Assembly (NCBI GenBank): GCA_029259695.1
Contig: JAJDEQ010000171.1
Span: 1-38,467, forward strand
DNA from: Planctomycetota bacterium
GTDB lineage: Bacteria; Planctomycetota; B15-G4
Length of the DNA stretch: 38,467 nt
Direction: 5' to 3'
Shown: positions 8,539 to 16,454 of the stretch, in pieces
Position numbering within the stretch: the first letter of the stretch is position 1
Layout: each line of letters opens with the position of its first letter
Program-made: the position numbers and the translations under genes
Notes under the pieces: model-generated
Databases searched by the model: none
What the model saw: the letters and a program-made list of their open reading frames with translations, nothing else
What the model was told of the DNA's origin: nothing

Positions 8539-9581
8539 GCCGGCTGCCCCGGTGGAGGGTGGCGCGACAACCAGACGGCGGCGAGCAGCAGTCCGACGCC
8601 TACCGCGGCCAGGGCCCAGGGGACGAATGCGGCTTGTCCGAACACCACGACGAGCGCGAGCACGCCGAGCAACACGGCCACGCCGTAGGTGCGCAGCACA
8701 GTCTGGCGTCGTCCCCAGCCTGCGTGGGACAGCCGCAATGCGAAGTGATCGGGCGAGCCACGAAAGAAGGGGATGCCCTTGCGCGCGCGGTGCCAGGCGA
8801 CGAAACCCGTGTCGAAGATCGGCACGGCCAGCAGCACGATCGGCGTCAACACCGCCAGCGGGTTGTGCACGGAGTAGGAGACCAGCATCGACAACGCGCC
8901 CATCATGAAGCCGATGAACAGGCTGCCGGTGTCGCCCAGGAAGATCCTGGCCGGGGCGAAGTTGAAGCGCAGGAATCCGAACAACGAACCTGCGAGCACG
9001 ATCGCCATGAAGGGGACGGTCTTCGAGTCGCCGATCAGCAACGAGATGACGAACAGGAACAGCGCGCCGATCAGCGCGACGCCCGAGGCGAGGCCGTCCA
9101 TCACGTCGATGATGTTGAACGCGTTGGTGATCCCGGTGACCCACAGCACGGTCACGGCGAGGTTCGCCGTTGGACCCAGGGCCGCGATCTCGATCCGCAC
9201 GCCGGCCTTGTAGAGCACGACCGCGGCGAGCAGTTGGCCGAAGAACTTGACCGCCGGGCTGAGGTTGACGAGGTCGTCGTAGAGGCCGAGCAGCAGCATC
9301 ATGGAGCCGCCCGCCATGAGCCCCATGGCCTGGGCGTTGGCGCTCAGCAACGCCTGCGTCGACAGCAGGCTGAAGGTGATGATGAACGCCGCGCCGATGG
9401 CCAGGCCGCCCAGGTAGGGCGTGGGCCGGGTGTGCTTCTTGAGCCGGCCGTCAGGCGTGTCGTGGATCTTGAACGTCGTCGCGACCCGGATCGTGAGCGG
9501 GGTCACGTACATCACCAGCGTCATGGCGATGATGAAGGCCAGCCCGTACCAGATGAGCTCGTTCGCAGTGGGTGAGTTCAT
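8535..9581 (-). CDS. WecA/MraY-type polyprenyl-phosphate sugar-1-phosphate transferase
   Basis: 348 residues with about ten transmembrane helices. The enzyme family transfers a HexNAc-1-phosphate (or similar) from a UDP-sugar to undecaprenyl phosphate, the first step of lipid-linked glycan synthesis. Signature motifs are present: LLGLYDDLVNLSP (D102, D103, Mg2+), NAFNIIDVMDGLASG (N156, D159, D162) and FLGDTGS (D217). A late cytoplasmic loop, RGSPDHFALRLSHAGW, corresponds to the family's His-containing loop. The family as a whole (TagO/WecA/Rfe) is clear; the exact sugar is not. It sits mid-operon, downstream of a GT4 by 42 bases and coupled to the HTH/TM gene. Confidence 0.9.
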   Translation of the reverse strand: MNSPTANELIWYGLAFIIAMTLVMYVTPLTIRVATTFKIHDTPDGRLKKHTRPTPYLGGLAIGAAFIITFSLLSTQALLSANAQAMGLMAGGSMMLLLGLYDDLVNLSPAVKFFGQLLAAVVLYKAGVRIEIAALGPTANLAVTVLWVTGITNAFNIIDVMDGLASGVALIGALFLFVISLLIGDSKTVPFMAIVLAGSLFGFLRFNFAPARIFLGDTGSLFIGFMMGALSMLVSYSVHNPLAVLTPIVLLAVPIFDTGFVAWHRARKGIPFFRGSPDHFALRLSHAGWGRRQTVLRTYGVAVLLGVLALVVVFGQAAFVPWALAAVGVGLLLAAVWLSRHPPPGQPA

Positions 9582-9623
9582 CCGGGTCGGTCGTGCAGCT
9601 CGGCGATGGGCGCGGCGAGGGGC

Positions 9624-10763
9624 TCAGCGGTCGTTCAGACCGGATGCAGAGACAGAGTGCGTCCGGCAGGCCAGACGATACGTATCGGCGACCTGCCGCG
9701 CCCCCCCTTGAAGAGAGTACTCCCGCTCGACCGTCAGGCGACCCTCCGAGCCCATCCGGTGGCGTTCGGCGGGATCGTCGGCGAGCCGGAGCAGGGCGGC
9801 GTGCCACGCGGCGGCGTCGGCGGCCAGGAAACCGTTCTCGCCGTCCCGCACGATGTCGGCGTTGACGCCGACGGGGCTGGCGACGACCGGCAGTCCCGAG
9901 GCCATGTACTGCAGCAGCTTGAGCCCGCACTTCCCGCGAGCCCAGGCCGTGTCCGGCAGGGGCATCACCCCCACGTCGCAGGCGCTGATCTCGGAGACCT
10001 CGGTGGCTTCCGACCACGGGCGCAGGACCAGGTCGATCCCGGGAAAGGCGGTCGCATCGGGCAGCGCGCTGCTCACCACGTGCAAGGCGCAGGGCACACC
10101 GCCCGCCGCGAGGCGTGCCAGCGGCTCGGCCAGCACGTCGAGGTAGGCCAGGTTGTAGGGCAGTCCGATCCACGCGATGCGTAGCGGTGAACCGTCGTGC
10201 GCGGTACGCGCGGTGGGTGCGTAGCGCCGCGTGTCGATCGTCGTGGGGATGATCACCACGCGCGCCGCGTGGGCGTTGGCGAAGTCGGCCAGGAAGCGGT
10301 TGCCCACGATCACGACCGTGGCGAGCGAACACAGTCGGGCGAGCTTCGCTTCGTGCGCGAACGTGAGGTGGATCGCGTCGTCGAACTCGAGAATCGTGGC
10401 TTTGCCGCGCGGCCAGAGCAGCGCCTCGACCCAGCCGGGGAGGTAGGGGAAGAGCTGCTGTTCCACCAGGACCAGATCGGCGCGACCTGCGCGGGCCGCC
10501 AGCACCTGACCCACTCGCGCCAGGAGCCGCAGCGTGCTGTAGAGCGCCTTGCCCAGCACGCGCAGGGGGGCGAAGCGGACCGCCAGCAGCCCGAACCAGA
10601 GGGAGCCGAACAGGGGGCGGGTGATGATCTCGATGTCTTCGGCCGCGAGCGCGTCGCGGTACTGCTCGATGCGGTAACGCGTGGAGGGCCCGATGGAGGA
10701 CGTGCGCGTGAGGGCGATGACCCGCAGCGGCCCGGCGGCGGTCGACTCGCTCGGGGCTGTCAT
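9624..10763 (-). CDS. Glycosyltransferase family 4
   Basis: 379 residues, GT-B fold, probably cytoplasmic. The N-terminal half starts VIALTRTSSIGPSTRYRIEQY, typical of GT4 enzymes with a 'GPSTRYR' acceptor-side loop. The C-terminal half has LRIAWIGLPYNLAYL and WARGKCGLKLLQYMASG, then PVVASPVGVNADIV. In the E-x7-E position this subgroup has K..K..Q, as in many 'glycosyltransferase involved in cell wall biosynthesis' proteins. The ATG at 10763 overlaps the stop of the upstream GT4 by 4 bases. Substrates are unknown. Confidence 0.87.
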   Translation of the reverse strand: MTAPSESTAAGPLRVIALTRTSSIGPSTRYRIEQYRDALAAEDIEIITRPLFGSLWFGLLAVRFAPLRVLGKALYSTLRLLARVGQVLAARAGRADLVLVEQQLFPYLPGWVEALLWPRGKATILEFDDAIHLTFAHEAKLARLCSLATVVIVGNRFLADFANAHAARVVIIPTTIDTRRYAPTARTAHDGSPLRIAWIGLPYNLAYLDVLAEPLARLAAGGVPCALHVVSSALPDATAFPGIDLVLRPWSEATEVSEISACDVGVMPLPDTAWARGKCGLKLLQYMASGLPVVASPVGVNADIVRDGENGFLAADAAAWHAALLRLADDPAERHRMGSEGRLTVEREYSLQGGARQVADTYRLACRTHSVSASGLNDR

Positions 10764-11998
10764 GACCGCGTCCGGTTGCCGCGGGGCTGCGGCCCGGCGG
10801 CGATGGCGCGCTCGGCGGCTTGCGTGAAGGCGTCGATGTGCCGTGACCAGTCGAGCTGCGTCTCGGCATGCCGACGGGCCTCGGCGCCGGCTCGGGCGCG
10901 CAAGGCGTGATTGGCGAGGAGCGGAGCAAGTCCCGCTGCCAGGGCGTCTGGCGCCGCGGGTTCGACGAGTGTGGCGTGTTGGAGCGGTGCGAGGACCTGG
11001 ATGCTGGCGCCCACGCGGGTGGCCACGACCGGGAGTCCGCTGGCGAGCGCTTCGGCGGTTGCCATGCCGAACCCCTCCAGTGATCGGGTGGGGAGCGCGA
11101 ACACCGAGGCGGCGCGATAGAGCTGGGGCAACCGCTCGTCGGTGACACGGCCGAGCATGCGCACCTGGTCACCGAGTCCCCTGTCTCGGATGCGTTGTTC
11201 GAGTGTCGCCCGCTCCGGGCCGTCTCCCGCGATGGCGAGACACGCGGGCGTGCCGTCGGTCGCGAGGCGAGCGGTGGCGTCGACCAGATCCGAGAGGCCC
11301 ATGCGGGGGACGAGGCGGCGCACGCTGAGGAGCAGCGGGACGTCTTCGGGCAGGTTGAACGCGGCCGCGCAGCGAGCGCGTTCGAACTCGTCGTGCGCGG
11401 GGCGGAAACGGCCCAGGTCGACACCAGGGGGGGCCAGCGTGATGCGTTCGAACGCCCGCCGGTCGAGTTCTCCGACCTGGCTGGCGGCGAAGTCGGAGAA
11501 GGCCAGGATCTCGTCGCTGCGACGGAGCACCCAGCGATCGCCGTGGCGCAGGAGCGCGGAGAGTGCCCGTGGCACGGTCGGGACCCGGCCGTCGGCTCGG
11601 CCGTCGCGCCAGCGTGCCAGGAACTCGAGGTGGTAGGGGGCGTGGAAGGTCAACACCGTCGGCTTGCGACGGGCACCGCGGGCGAGGGCGGCGAGGGCCG
11701 ACAGCAGCTGGTGCAGGGCCCAGACGTCCGCGTCGGCGCCGATGCCGGCGGCGAGAGCGGTGCGCACCCCCTTGAAGACCGAGCGGTAGAAGCGGGTCGG
11801 TGTCGAGCGGTCGACGGGGTAACGGTGCAGCGTGACGCCGTCGATGTGTTCGTTGGTCGGCGCGGTGCCCGGGTTGCTCGTGAGCAGTTCGACCGAGTGC
11901 CCGCGCGCCGCGAGGCGGGTTGTCACGTCGTGGATCACACGCTCGGCGCCGCCGATGTGATCGGGGTAGCTGAACGTGGCGAGCACGAGGATCTTCAC
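10760..11998 (-). CDS. Glycosyltransferase family 4 (PimA/WcaL-like)
   Basis: 412 residues, GT-B fold. The N-terminus MKILVLATFSYPDHIGGAE carries the GGAE glycine loop, and a basic mid-region (ARGARRKPTVLTFHAPYH) may sit at the membrane face. The C-terminal half has LLLSVRRLVPRMGLSDLVDA and RSLEGFGMATAEALASG with a complete E-x7-E motif. The start is GTG at 11998. A 6-bp perfect hairpin (11997-12016) buries this GTG and the GGGA upstream, which might limit initiation unless ribosomes arrive from the upstream gene, 43 bases away. It is coupled to the next GT4. Confidence 0.88.
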   Translation of the reverse strand: MKILVLATFSYPDHIGGAERVIHDVTTRLAARGHSVELLTSNPGTAPTNEHIDGVTLHRYPVDRSTPTRFYRSVFKGVRTALAAGIGADADVWALHQLLSALAALARGARRKPTVLTFHAPYHLEFLARWRDGRADGRVPTVPRALSALLRHGDRWVLRRSDEILAFSDFAASQVGELDRRAFERITLAPPGVDLGRFRPAHDEFERARCAAAFNLPEDVPLLLSVRRLVPRMGLSDLVDATARLATDGTPACLAIAGDGPERATLEQRIRDRGLGDQVRMLGRVTDERLPQLYRAASVFALPTRSLEGFGMATAEALASGLPVVATRVGASIQVLAPLQHATLVEPAAPDALAAGLAPLLANHALRARAGAEARRHAETQLDWSRHIDAFTQAAERAIAAGPQPRGNRTRS

Positions 11999-12041
11999 GG
12001 GCGGGTCCCGGCCCGTGGGGAGGCTGAGGCGTGGTGTGGGC

Positions 12042-13046
12042 TCACGCGGACATGCTCCGCGCGCGCTTCATGATCGCGCGGTTCTCATCGGCGGCGAGCA
12101 TGAGCGCTTGCAGGCGACGGCAGGCATCGGCGGAGGTGGCGGGGGCCGCGCGCCGCCGACGCAGGGCCGCTGGAATCAGGGTGCAGCTCATCAGCAGGCC
12201 GGCCAGCGCCGCGATCGGGCGGCCGCGCACGGCGTAGAGCACGGTCGCGCGCAGCGGCGCCAGGGCCAGGGCCAGCGGGTGGCGGCGCAGGATGGGGCCG
12301 GGGACTGTCGCCACAAGGCACGGGACGTGGTTGCGCACCATGTAGAAGACGTTGCGGGTCGAGTGCTTGCCCACGGTGCCGCCGCCGGCGTGTTCCACCA
12401 CGGCTTCGGGGGCGGTGCGGCAGCCGTAGCCCGCGTTGAGCACGCGCAGCGCGAGGTCCATGTCCTCCCAGTAGAGGAAGTAGTCCGCGCACCATCCGCC
12501 GACTTGCTGCAGGGCCGTGCGGCGCCAGAGCGAGGCGCCACCGAGCGGGCCGACGACGTCGTGGGGGACGCCGGGGGTGTTGGCCACCTGCTGATCGTGG
12601 TCCCAGTTGATCTGGCCGAGCAGTGAGGTCAGGCCGATGCCCGCGGCGTCCATTCGGGTGGGGTCCTGCAACTGCACCACCCGGGGAGCAACCGAGCCGA
12701 GCGAGGCGTCCTGCTGCAGGGCGCTTCCGGCGCAGGCGAGGCAGTCCGGTGCGAGGATCGTGTCCGGGTTGAGCAGCATCACGAAGGCGGCGCTCGTTGC
12801 TTCGATCCCGGCCTGGGCGGCGGCGCCGAAACCGGCGTTGTGGCCCGAACGCACCAGCGTCACGCCGTCGGGCAAATGGTCGGTCGAGCCGTCGGTGGAC
12901 GCATTGTCGACCACGACGATCTCGGCCGGGGCAGGGTCCTGCTGACCGACCGAGGCGAGACAGCGGGTCAGCAGTCCTCCGCCGTTGTAGTTGACGATCA
13001 CGACGGCGATGTCGGCCGCTTCGGCGCCCGGTGCGTGATCGGCCAT
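12042..13046 (-). CDS. Glycosyltransferase family 2 (rhamnosyltransferase-like), first gene of the glycan operon
   Basis: 334 residues, GT-A fold. Visible motifs are AVVIVNYNGGGLL at the N-terminus, VVVDNASTDGS, LLNPDT (the metal-binding DxD equivalent) and YFLYWEDMDLALRVLNAGY (catalytic ED). A hydrophobic, basic C-terminal region (about 275-310) may attach it to the membrane. These features fit inverting GT2 enzymes of O-antigen and capsule clusters; the donor is unknown. The ATG at 13046 lacks a Shine-Dalgarno but lies 7 bases after an extended -10-like element, so the mRNA may be leaderless. It begins the minus operon that runs to 4510. Confidence 0.88.
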   Translation of the reverse strand: MADHAPGAEAADIAVVIVNYNGGGLLTRCLASVGQQDPAPAEIVVVDNASTDGSTDHLPDGVTLVRSGHNAGFGAAAQAGIEATSAAFVMLLNPDTILAPDCLACAGSALQQDASLGSVAPRVVQLQDPTRMDAAGIGLTSLLGQINWDHDQQVANTPGVPHDVVGPLGGASLWRRTALQQVGGWCADYFLYWEDMDLALRVLNAGYGCRTAPEAVVEHAGGGTVGKHSTRNVFYMVRNHVPCLVATVPGPILRRHPLALALAPLRATVLYAVRGRPIAALAGLLMSCTLIPAALRRRRAAPATSADACRRLQALMLAADENRAIMKRARSMSA

Positions 13047-13053
13047 GAGCGGG

Positions 13054-13062
13054 AGTCTAGCA
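13054..13062 (-). promoter_or_regulatory. Candidate extended -10 for the glycan operon
   Basis: Minus-strand TG-C-TAGACT ends 7 bases before the ATG at 13046. No convincing -35 is seen 17 bases upstream. Transcription would start at or one base before the start codon. Confidence 0.35.
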
Positions 13063-13091
13063 ACCCGGGCTGCCCGCCTCGGGGCTCGGCA

Positions 13092-13110
13092 CCCCGGCGC
13101 CGGGGGGGGG
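13092..13110. repeat. GC palindrome fused to a nine-G homopolymer
   Basis: CCCCGGCGCCGGGG (13092-13105) is a perfect palindrome that runs into an unbroken G9 tract (13102-13110). It lies between two divergent genes, upstream of the GT2 operon. Such tracts can slip. A second hairpin, CGTCCC/GGGACG, lies at 13141-13156. Confidence 0.6.
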
Positions 13111-13255
13111 CGCGGCGGTGGTCCCGTCGGCCTCGTCTGCCGTCCCGGGTGGGACGAACACGACGGACGGCGCTTTCTCGGCCTGCACGCAGGTGCCACG
13201 ATGGTGTGTCGCCGGCGGGACGGCCGGCGGACGAGCCGCCGCCTGTAGGGATGCG

Positions 13256-13864
13256 ATGATGCCCATGACCCGCCTCGTGCTGTTGGCCGTGCTGCTTGCC
13301 GGGACGAGCTGCGCTGGAATCACAGGTCGGCGCGATGTGTCGTCATGGCTTGAGGCCCGGGGCGCCGACACCATGGATCTGTTCGGCATCCGGATCGGGT
13401 TCGGCCCGGGGCTGGGTGTGCTGGTGCGGGCCACGGAGTACGTGCAGCTCGGCGCGATGTACCGGGGGCCGTCCGAGAGCCACCTCGCGGGGGCGACGGC
13501 TCCGTCGCGTCCGGACGGCTTCCGCCTGCGGGCCGTGCCCTGCGTGATGCTGGGGACCATCGGGCGCTATGGAGGCGTCTGGTACGACTCGACCGCCGAG
13601 ATCGCGCTTCCCGGTTTCTCCACGCGGGATGGCCCGGTGCCGGTCATCTACCGCGAGATCATCGCCGGGGTGGTCCCGCTCGACGGGCGCGACGACGGTT
13701 GGCGTGGGTCGTTCGGGGTGGGCCTCCACGCGTTGCTGGTGGGGGGCGAGGTCGAGGTCCGGCCGTTCGAGTTGTTCGACCTCCTGGGTGGCCTGATCGG
13801 CTACGACCCCTCGGGTGACGACGTCCCGGTCGCCGATGGAATGTCGGGCGACGACGCGAGTTGA
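13256..13864 (+). CDS. Small predicted lipoprotein, unknown function
   Basis: 202 residues. A short hydrophobic signal (TRLVLLAVLLAGTSC) ends in Cys19, a somewhat loose lipobox, suggesting lipid attachment to a membrane. The rest is rich in beta-strand-like stretches (GIRIGFGPGLGVLVRATEYVQLGAMYRG; GFRLRAVPCVMLGTIGRYGGVWYDS; GVGLHALLVGGEVEVRPFELFDLLGG), resembling small outer-membrane or periplasmic beta-proteins, but I recognise no family. AGGG precedes the ATG at 13256 by about 5 bases. The last 64 bases overlap, tail to tail, the end of the TMTC-like gene on the other strand. Confidence 0.78.
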   Translation: MMPMTRLVLLAVLLAGTSCAGITGRRDVSSWLEARGADTMDLFGIRIGFGPGLGVLVRATEYVQLGAMYRGPSESHLAGATAPSRPDGFRLRAVPCVMLGTIGRYGGVWYDSTAEIALPGFSTRDGPVPVIYREIIAGVVPLDGRDDGWRGSFGVGLHALLVGGEVEVRPFELFDLLGGLIGYDPSGDDVPVADGMSGDDAS

Positions 13865-15546
13865 TCGGCGAGTTCCTCGATCAGCGCCCGGCGCGCGGCA
13901 TCGAGGTCGGGGTTGGCCAGGACCAATCGCAGGCTCGCCAGGGCCTCGGCGGGCGGCACGGCCTCGGGGTCCATCAGGGCGACGTTGGCCAGGTTGATGC
14001 GCGCCTCGACGAGCGCCGGCAGGGCGACCAGCGCCTGGCGGAAGTGGTCGGCGGCGGCCCGCGGGTTCGTGCTCATGGCAGCCACGCCGAGGATCTGATG
14101 GGCGAAGGCCGCGTCCGGGTGCTGGGGCTCGAGACGCAGGGATGCCGCGAGCTCGCTGTGACTGCCTGGCGAGTCGCGGTCGGCATCGAGGTGACGTCCG
14201 GCGGCATGCAGGAAGTAGCCGTGGTTGTAGCGGGCGTGGGCGTTGCGGGGGGCGACCTCGGCGGCATGGGCCCAGAGCGAGAGGTCCTGGTGGAACACCG
14301 AGACGGCGGCTCGGCTGGTCGGCACCGCGAGGACGAGCACGGCTGCAAGCAAGGCTGCGCTGCCCCCGACTCCGCGCCCCCCGTGCACTTCCGCTCGGAA
14401 GCGTCCAGCGAGCCAGGTCGCGATGGCCAGGCACGCGAACACGGACGGGAAGTAGAGGAAGCGCTCCGCGAACGTCTCGCCGATCGGCACCAGGTTCAGG
14501 ACCGGTGCGAGGGCGAGCGGCACGAACAGGAGGCTCGCCCCCAGGAGGCGCTGACGTCTCCAGAGGAACCACGTGCAGGCCGCCGCGCCCAGGAGGGCGA
14601 TGACGGCGGTGGGCTGCCAGAGCAGGAACTCGTCCCGGTGGTAGTGGATGCGCATCGGGTGGGGCCAGGCCAACAGGATGGCGGTCCGCCCGAGGATGTT
14701 GAGTGCAACGAGGCCGCGTTCGGCGAGGGGCAGGTCGCCGTACGGGGCGTCTCCCGGGAGGAATCGTCCCAGGATGGCACCGCGCGTGAACCAGAGCGCG
14801 GCCGCAACCCCGGCGAGCGTGGCGAGGCGCATCCAGGGCACTCGACGCGACGGCTGCCGGGTGGCGTCACCACCGGCGGGCGGGCGTCGGGCCGGCAGGA
14901 GCAAGTCGCCGACCAAGAACAGCACAGGTGCCACGAGGGCGTTTTCCTTCGACAGCGCCGCAGTCGCGAAGAGCGCCGGAGCGACCCATGCGGCGCGGGC
15001 GCCAGGCGATCGATGGGCCAGCCAGGCGGCCAGGACGAAAGCTGCCGCCAGGAGTTCTGCGCGCCCCGAGACCCACGCGACCGACTCGGCGTGAATCGGA
15101 TGGACGGCGAACAGGACTCCGGCGACCACTGCCGCGCCACGACCCAACCCCAGCGAACGGCCGAACGCCGCCACGAGGAGCGCAACGAGTGCATGAATGG
15201 CCACGTTGAACCGTAAATAGGGTCCAGCTGGCGTGTCTTTGGTGTCGCTCAGGGCGAGTTCGTCGCTCCATTGGAGCCTGTAGCTGGCCACCGTGATCGG
15301 TCGCCACAAGCCCTGCTCCGGGCTGCCCAGGGGGCTGGTCCACGGGCTCGCATCGCCGCGTACAGCCTCGTTCTGCAGGACGTAGTACTCGTCGTCGTAG
15401 ACGAAGTGCCCGTCCAGCGCGGGCCAGCAAGCGAGCAGGGTCGCGGCCAGGATCGCCACGCAGTCGCCCCACTCGAAGCGCCCCTTGGGGAGAGCCGAGT
15501 GATCGCCCTGAGGGCGTCGAGGGAGCGGATCGGGAGAAGTCGCCAT
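13801..15546 (-). CDS. TMTC-like multi-spanning glycosyltransferase with C-terminal TPR-like repeats
   Basis: 581 residues from ATG 15546, or 595 from ATG 15588. Residues 1-25 are cytoplasmic, followed by about ten membrane helices. Motifs match the GT-C family to which eukaryotic TMTC O-mannosyltransferases belong: YDDEYYVLQNEAV with the acidic D51-D52 in the first outer loop, LWRPITVASYRLQW, and FAVHPIHAESVAWVSGRAELLA. The soluble C-terminal part (about 440-570) has TPR-like helices. Family members move mannose or another sugar from a lipid carrier to Ser/Thr of proteins or to glycans outside the membrane. The substrate here is unknown; nearby Thr-rich collagen-like proteins are possible. 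It diverges from the DUF5658-like gene. Confidence 0.82.
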   Translation of the reverse strand: MATSPDPLPRRPQGDHSALPKGRFEWGDCVAILAATLLACWPALDGHFVYDDEYYVLQNEAVRGDASPWTSPLGSPEQGLWRPITVASYRLQWSDELALSDTKDTPAGPYLRFNVAIHALVALLVAAFGRSLGLGRGAAVVAGVLFAVHPIHAESVAWVSGRAELLAAAFVLAAWLAHRSPGARAAWVAPALFATAALSKENALVAPVLFLVGDLLLPARRPPAGGDATRQPSRRVPWMRLATLAGVAAALWFTRGAILGRFLPGDAPYGDLPLAERGLVALNILGRTAILLAWPHPMRIHYHRDEFLLWQPTAVIALLGAAACTWFLWRRQRLLGASLLFVPLALAPVLNLVPIGETFAERFLYFPSVFACLAIATWLAGRFRAEVHGGRGVGGSAALLAAVLVLAVPTSRAAVSVFHQDLSLWAHAAEVAPRNAHARYNHGYFLHAAGRHLDADRDSPGSHSELAASLRLEPQHPDAAFAHQILGVAAMSTNPRAAADHFRQALVALPALVEARINLANVALMDPEAVPPAEALASLRLVLANPDLDAARRALIEELADQLASSPDIPSATGTSSPEGS

Positions 15547-15594
15547 TTCAGCTCGGGCGCAAGTCGACGTGGGTGCGGGCCGATACATCCTGTG

Positions 15595-16038
15595 ATGGAG
15601 TCACGCGAGAGTTGGCAGCAACGAGGTCCCGATAGGCGTCAGCGGCCCACGCCGATGATGTCCCGCTACACCTTCTTCGGTGGCCAGCGGCGCACGGGGC
15701 GGCGGGTCGAAGAGCGCGAGAACGTCTATGTGGACGTCTACAGCCCCGCGCTCGTGATGTTGTTGCTGATCTTCTTCGCACTCACGGTAGTCGACTCGGT
15801 CTCGACCCTCGTCTACCTCGGAAAAGGGGGGCGGGAGCTCAATCCGATCGCCCAGTGGATGATCGACCAGGGAAGCACCTTCTTCGTGCTCCTGAAGGGC
15901 ATCCTGTCGGGTGTCTGCCTGGTCTTCGTCATGCTCCACAAGAACTTCCGCCCGGCAAGAATGGCCTTGGGCGTCGGTTTCGCGTTCTACACGCTGCTCG
16001 GCCTCTACCACCTCGTGCTCCAGATCCGGGCCCTCTGA
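15595..16038 (+). CDS. DUF5658-like small membrane protein
   Basis: 147 residues. A basic N-terminal region (RGPDRRQRPTPMMSRYTFFG) precedes three or four transmembrane helices. Conserved-looking positions are VVDSVSTLVYLGKGGRELNPI and FFVLLKGILSG, matching the DUF5658 pattern of an Asp in the first helix, a G.E.NP loop and a Lys in the next helix. The function of that family is unknown to me. I chose ATG 15595 over ATG 15655 because the basic RRQRPTP..SRYTFFG segment looks conserved. Neither start has a good Shine-Dalgarno. It is divergent from the TMTC-like gene, with 48 bases or fewer between starts. Confidence 0.75.
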   Translation: MESRESWQQRGPDRRQRPTPMMSRYTFFGGQRRTGRRVEERENVYVDVYSPALVMLLLIFFALTVVDSVSTLVYLGKGGRELNPIAQWMIDQGSTFFVLLKGILSGVCLVFVMLHKNFRPARMALGVGFAFYTLLGLYHLVLQIRAL

Positions 16039-16368
16039 GGCCCTCCATGGGTCCCTGATCGGGCGGTGGGCTTGCGGGCTCGCGCGGTTCGCAGCGGGTC
16101 CTGACTCCGGGCTCGAACCCCGCCGAGCACCACCAGGCGGGCTGGGAGCGGTTGAATCGGTCCAAGGGCGCACGCCAACCGGCGGTGCGACAACCCTCGA
16201 GGCGACCGATCCTCGAATCCATTGGGTCGATCCGGTCGAAGCCTCGAGTGTCGGACCGAGGATCTGGTCGGCGCGTCACCCACGCATGTGGGTATGCATC
16301 CAAGCATGCGTCGCGGTGAGGCCGCGATTCGACGAGAAGACACAATATATTCACAAATAATAAGTTAC

Positions 16369-16396
16369 GAGCTTCCGTCTTTAAGAACGGAAGTTC
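16369..16396. promoter_or_regulatory. 10-bp stem hairpin in the AT-rich gap
   Basis: GAGCTTCCGT / ACGGAAGTTC pair over 10 positions, one of them a G-U, around the loop CTTTAAGA. It lacks a downstream T-run. It may be a regulator binding site, a leader structure for the MerR gene, or a terminator for the upstream gene. Confidence 0.4.
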
Positions 16397-16406
16397 CAAA
16401 AAGACT

Positions 16407-16421
16407 CTGACGTGACGTCAG
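16407..16421. promoter_or_regulatory. Candidate MerR operator and promoter
   Basis: CTGACGT-G-ACGTCAG is a perfect 7-bp inverted repeat with a one-base centre, 33 bases before the MerR start codon. TTCCAA (16394-16399) and CAGATT (16419-16424) flank most of it with a 19-base spacer. This is the geometry known for MerR-controlled promoters, although both hexamers are weak. Confidence 0.45.
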
Positions 16422-16454
16422 ATTGCCCGCGAGAGACCCTCCAGGAGCCTGCTC

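Larger units (their letters stand above)
16039..16454. other. 416-base intergenic region with several inverted repeats
   Basis: No convincing gene is seen. The first half is GC-rich. An ACCCAC-GCAT-GTGGGT hairpin lies at 16278-16293. From about 16333 to 16405 the sequence becomes strikingly AT-rich compared with everything around it. That stretch holds a long hairpin and is followed by a perfect operator-like palindrome, then the MerR gene. Confidence 0.6.

Noticed and set aside
16080..16140. tRNA-like stretch with GGGCTCGAACCCC and ACCACCA
   Set aside because: The T-arm-like and CCA-like ends are there, but no matching 5' acceptor strand, D-arm or anticodon stem can be drawn.
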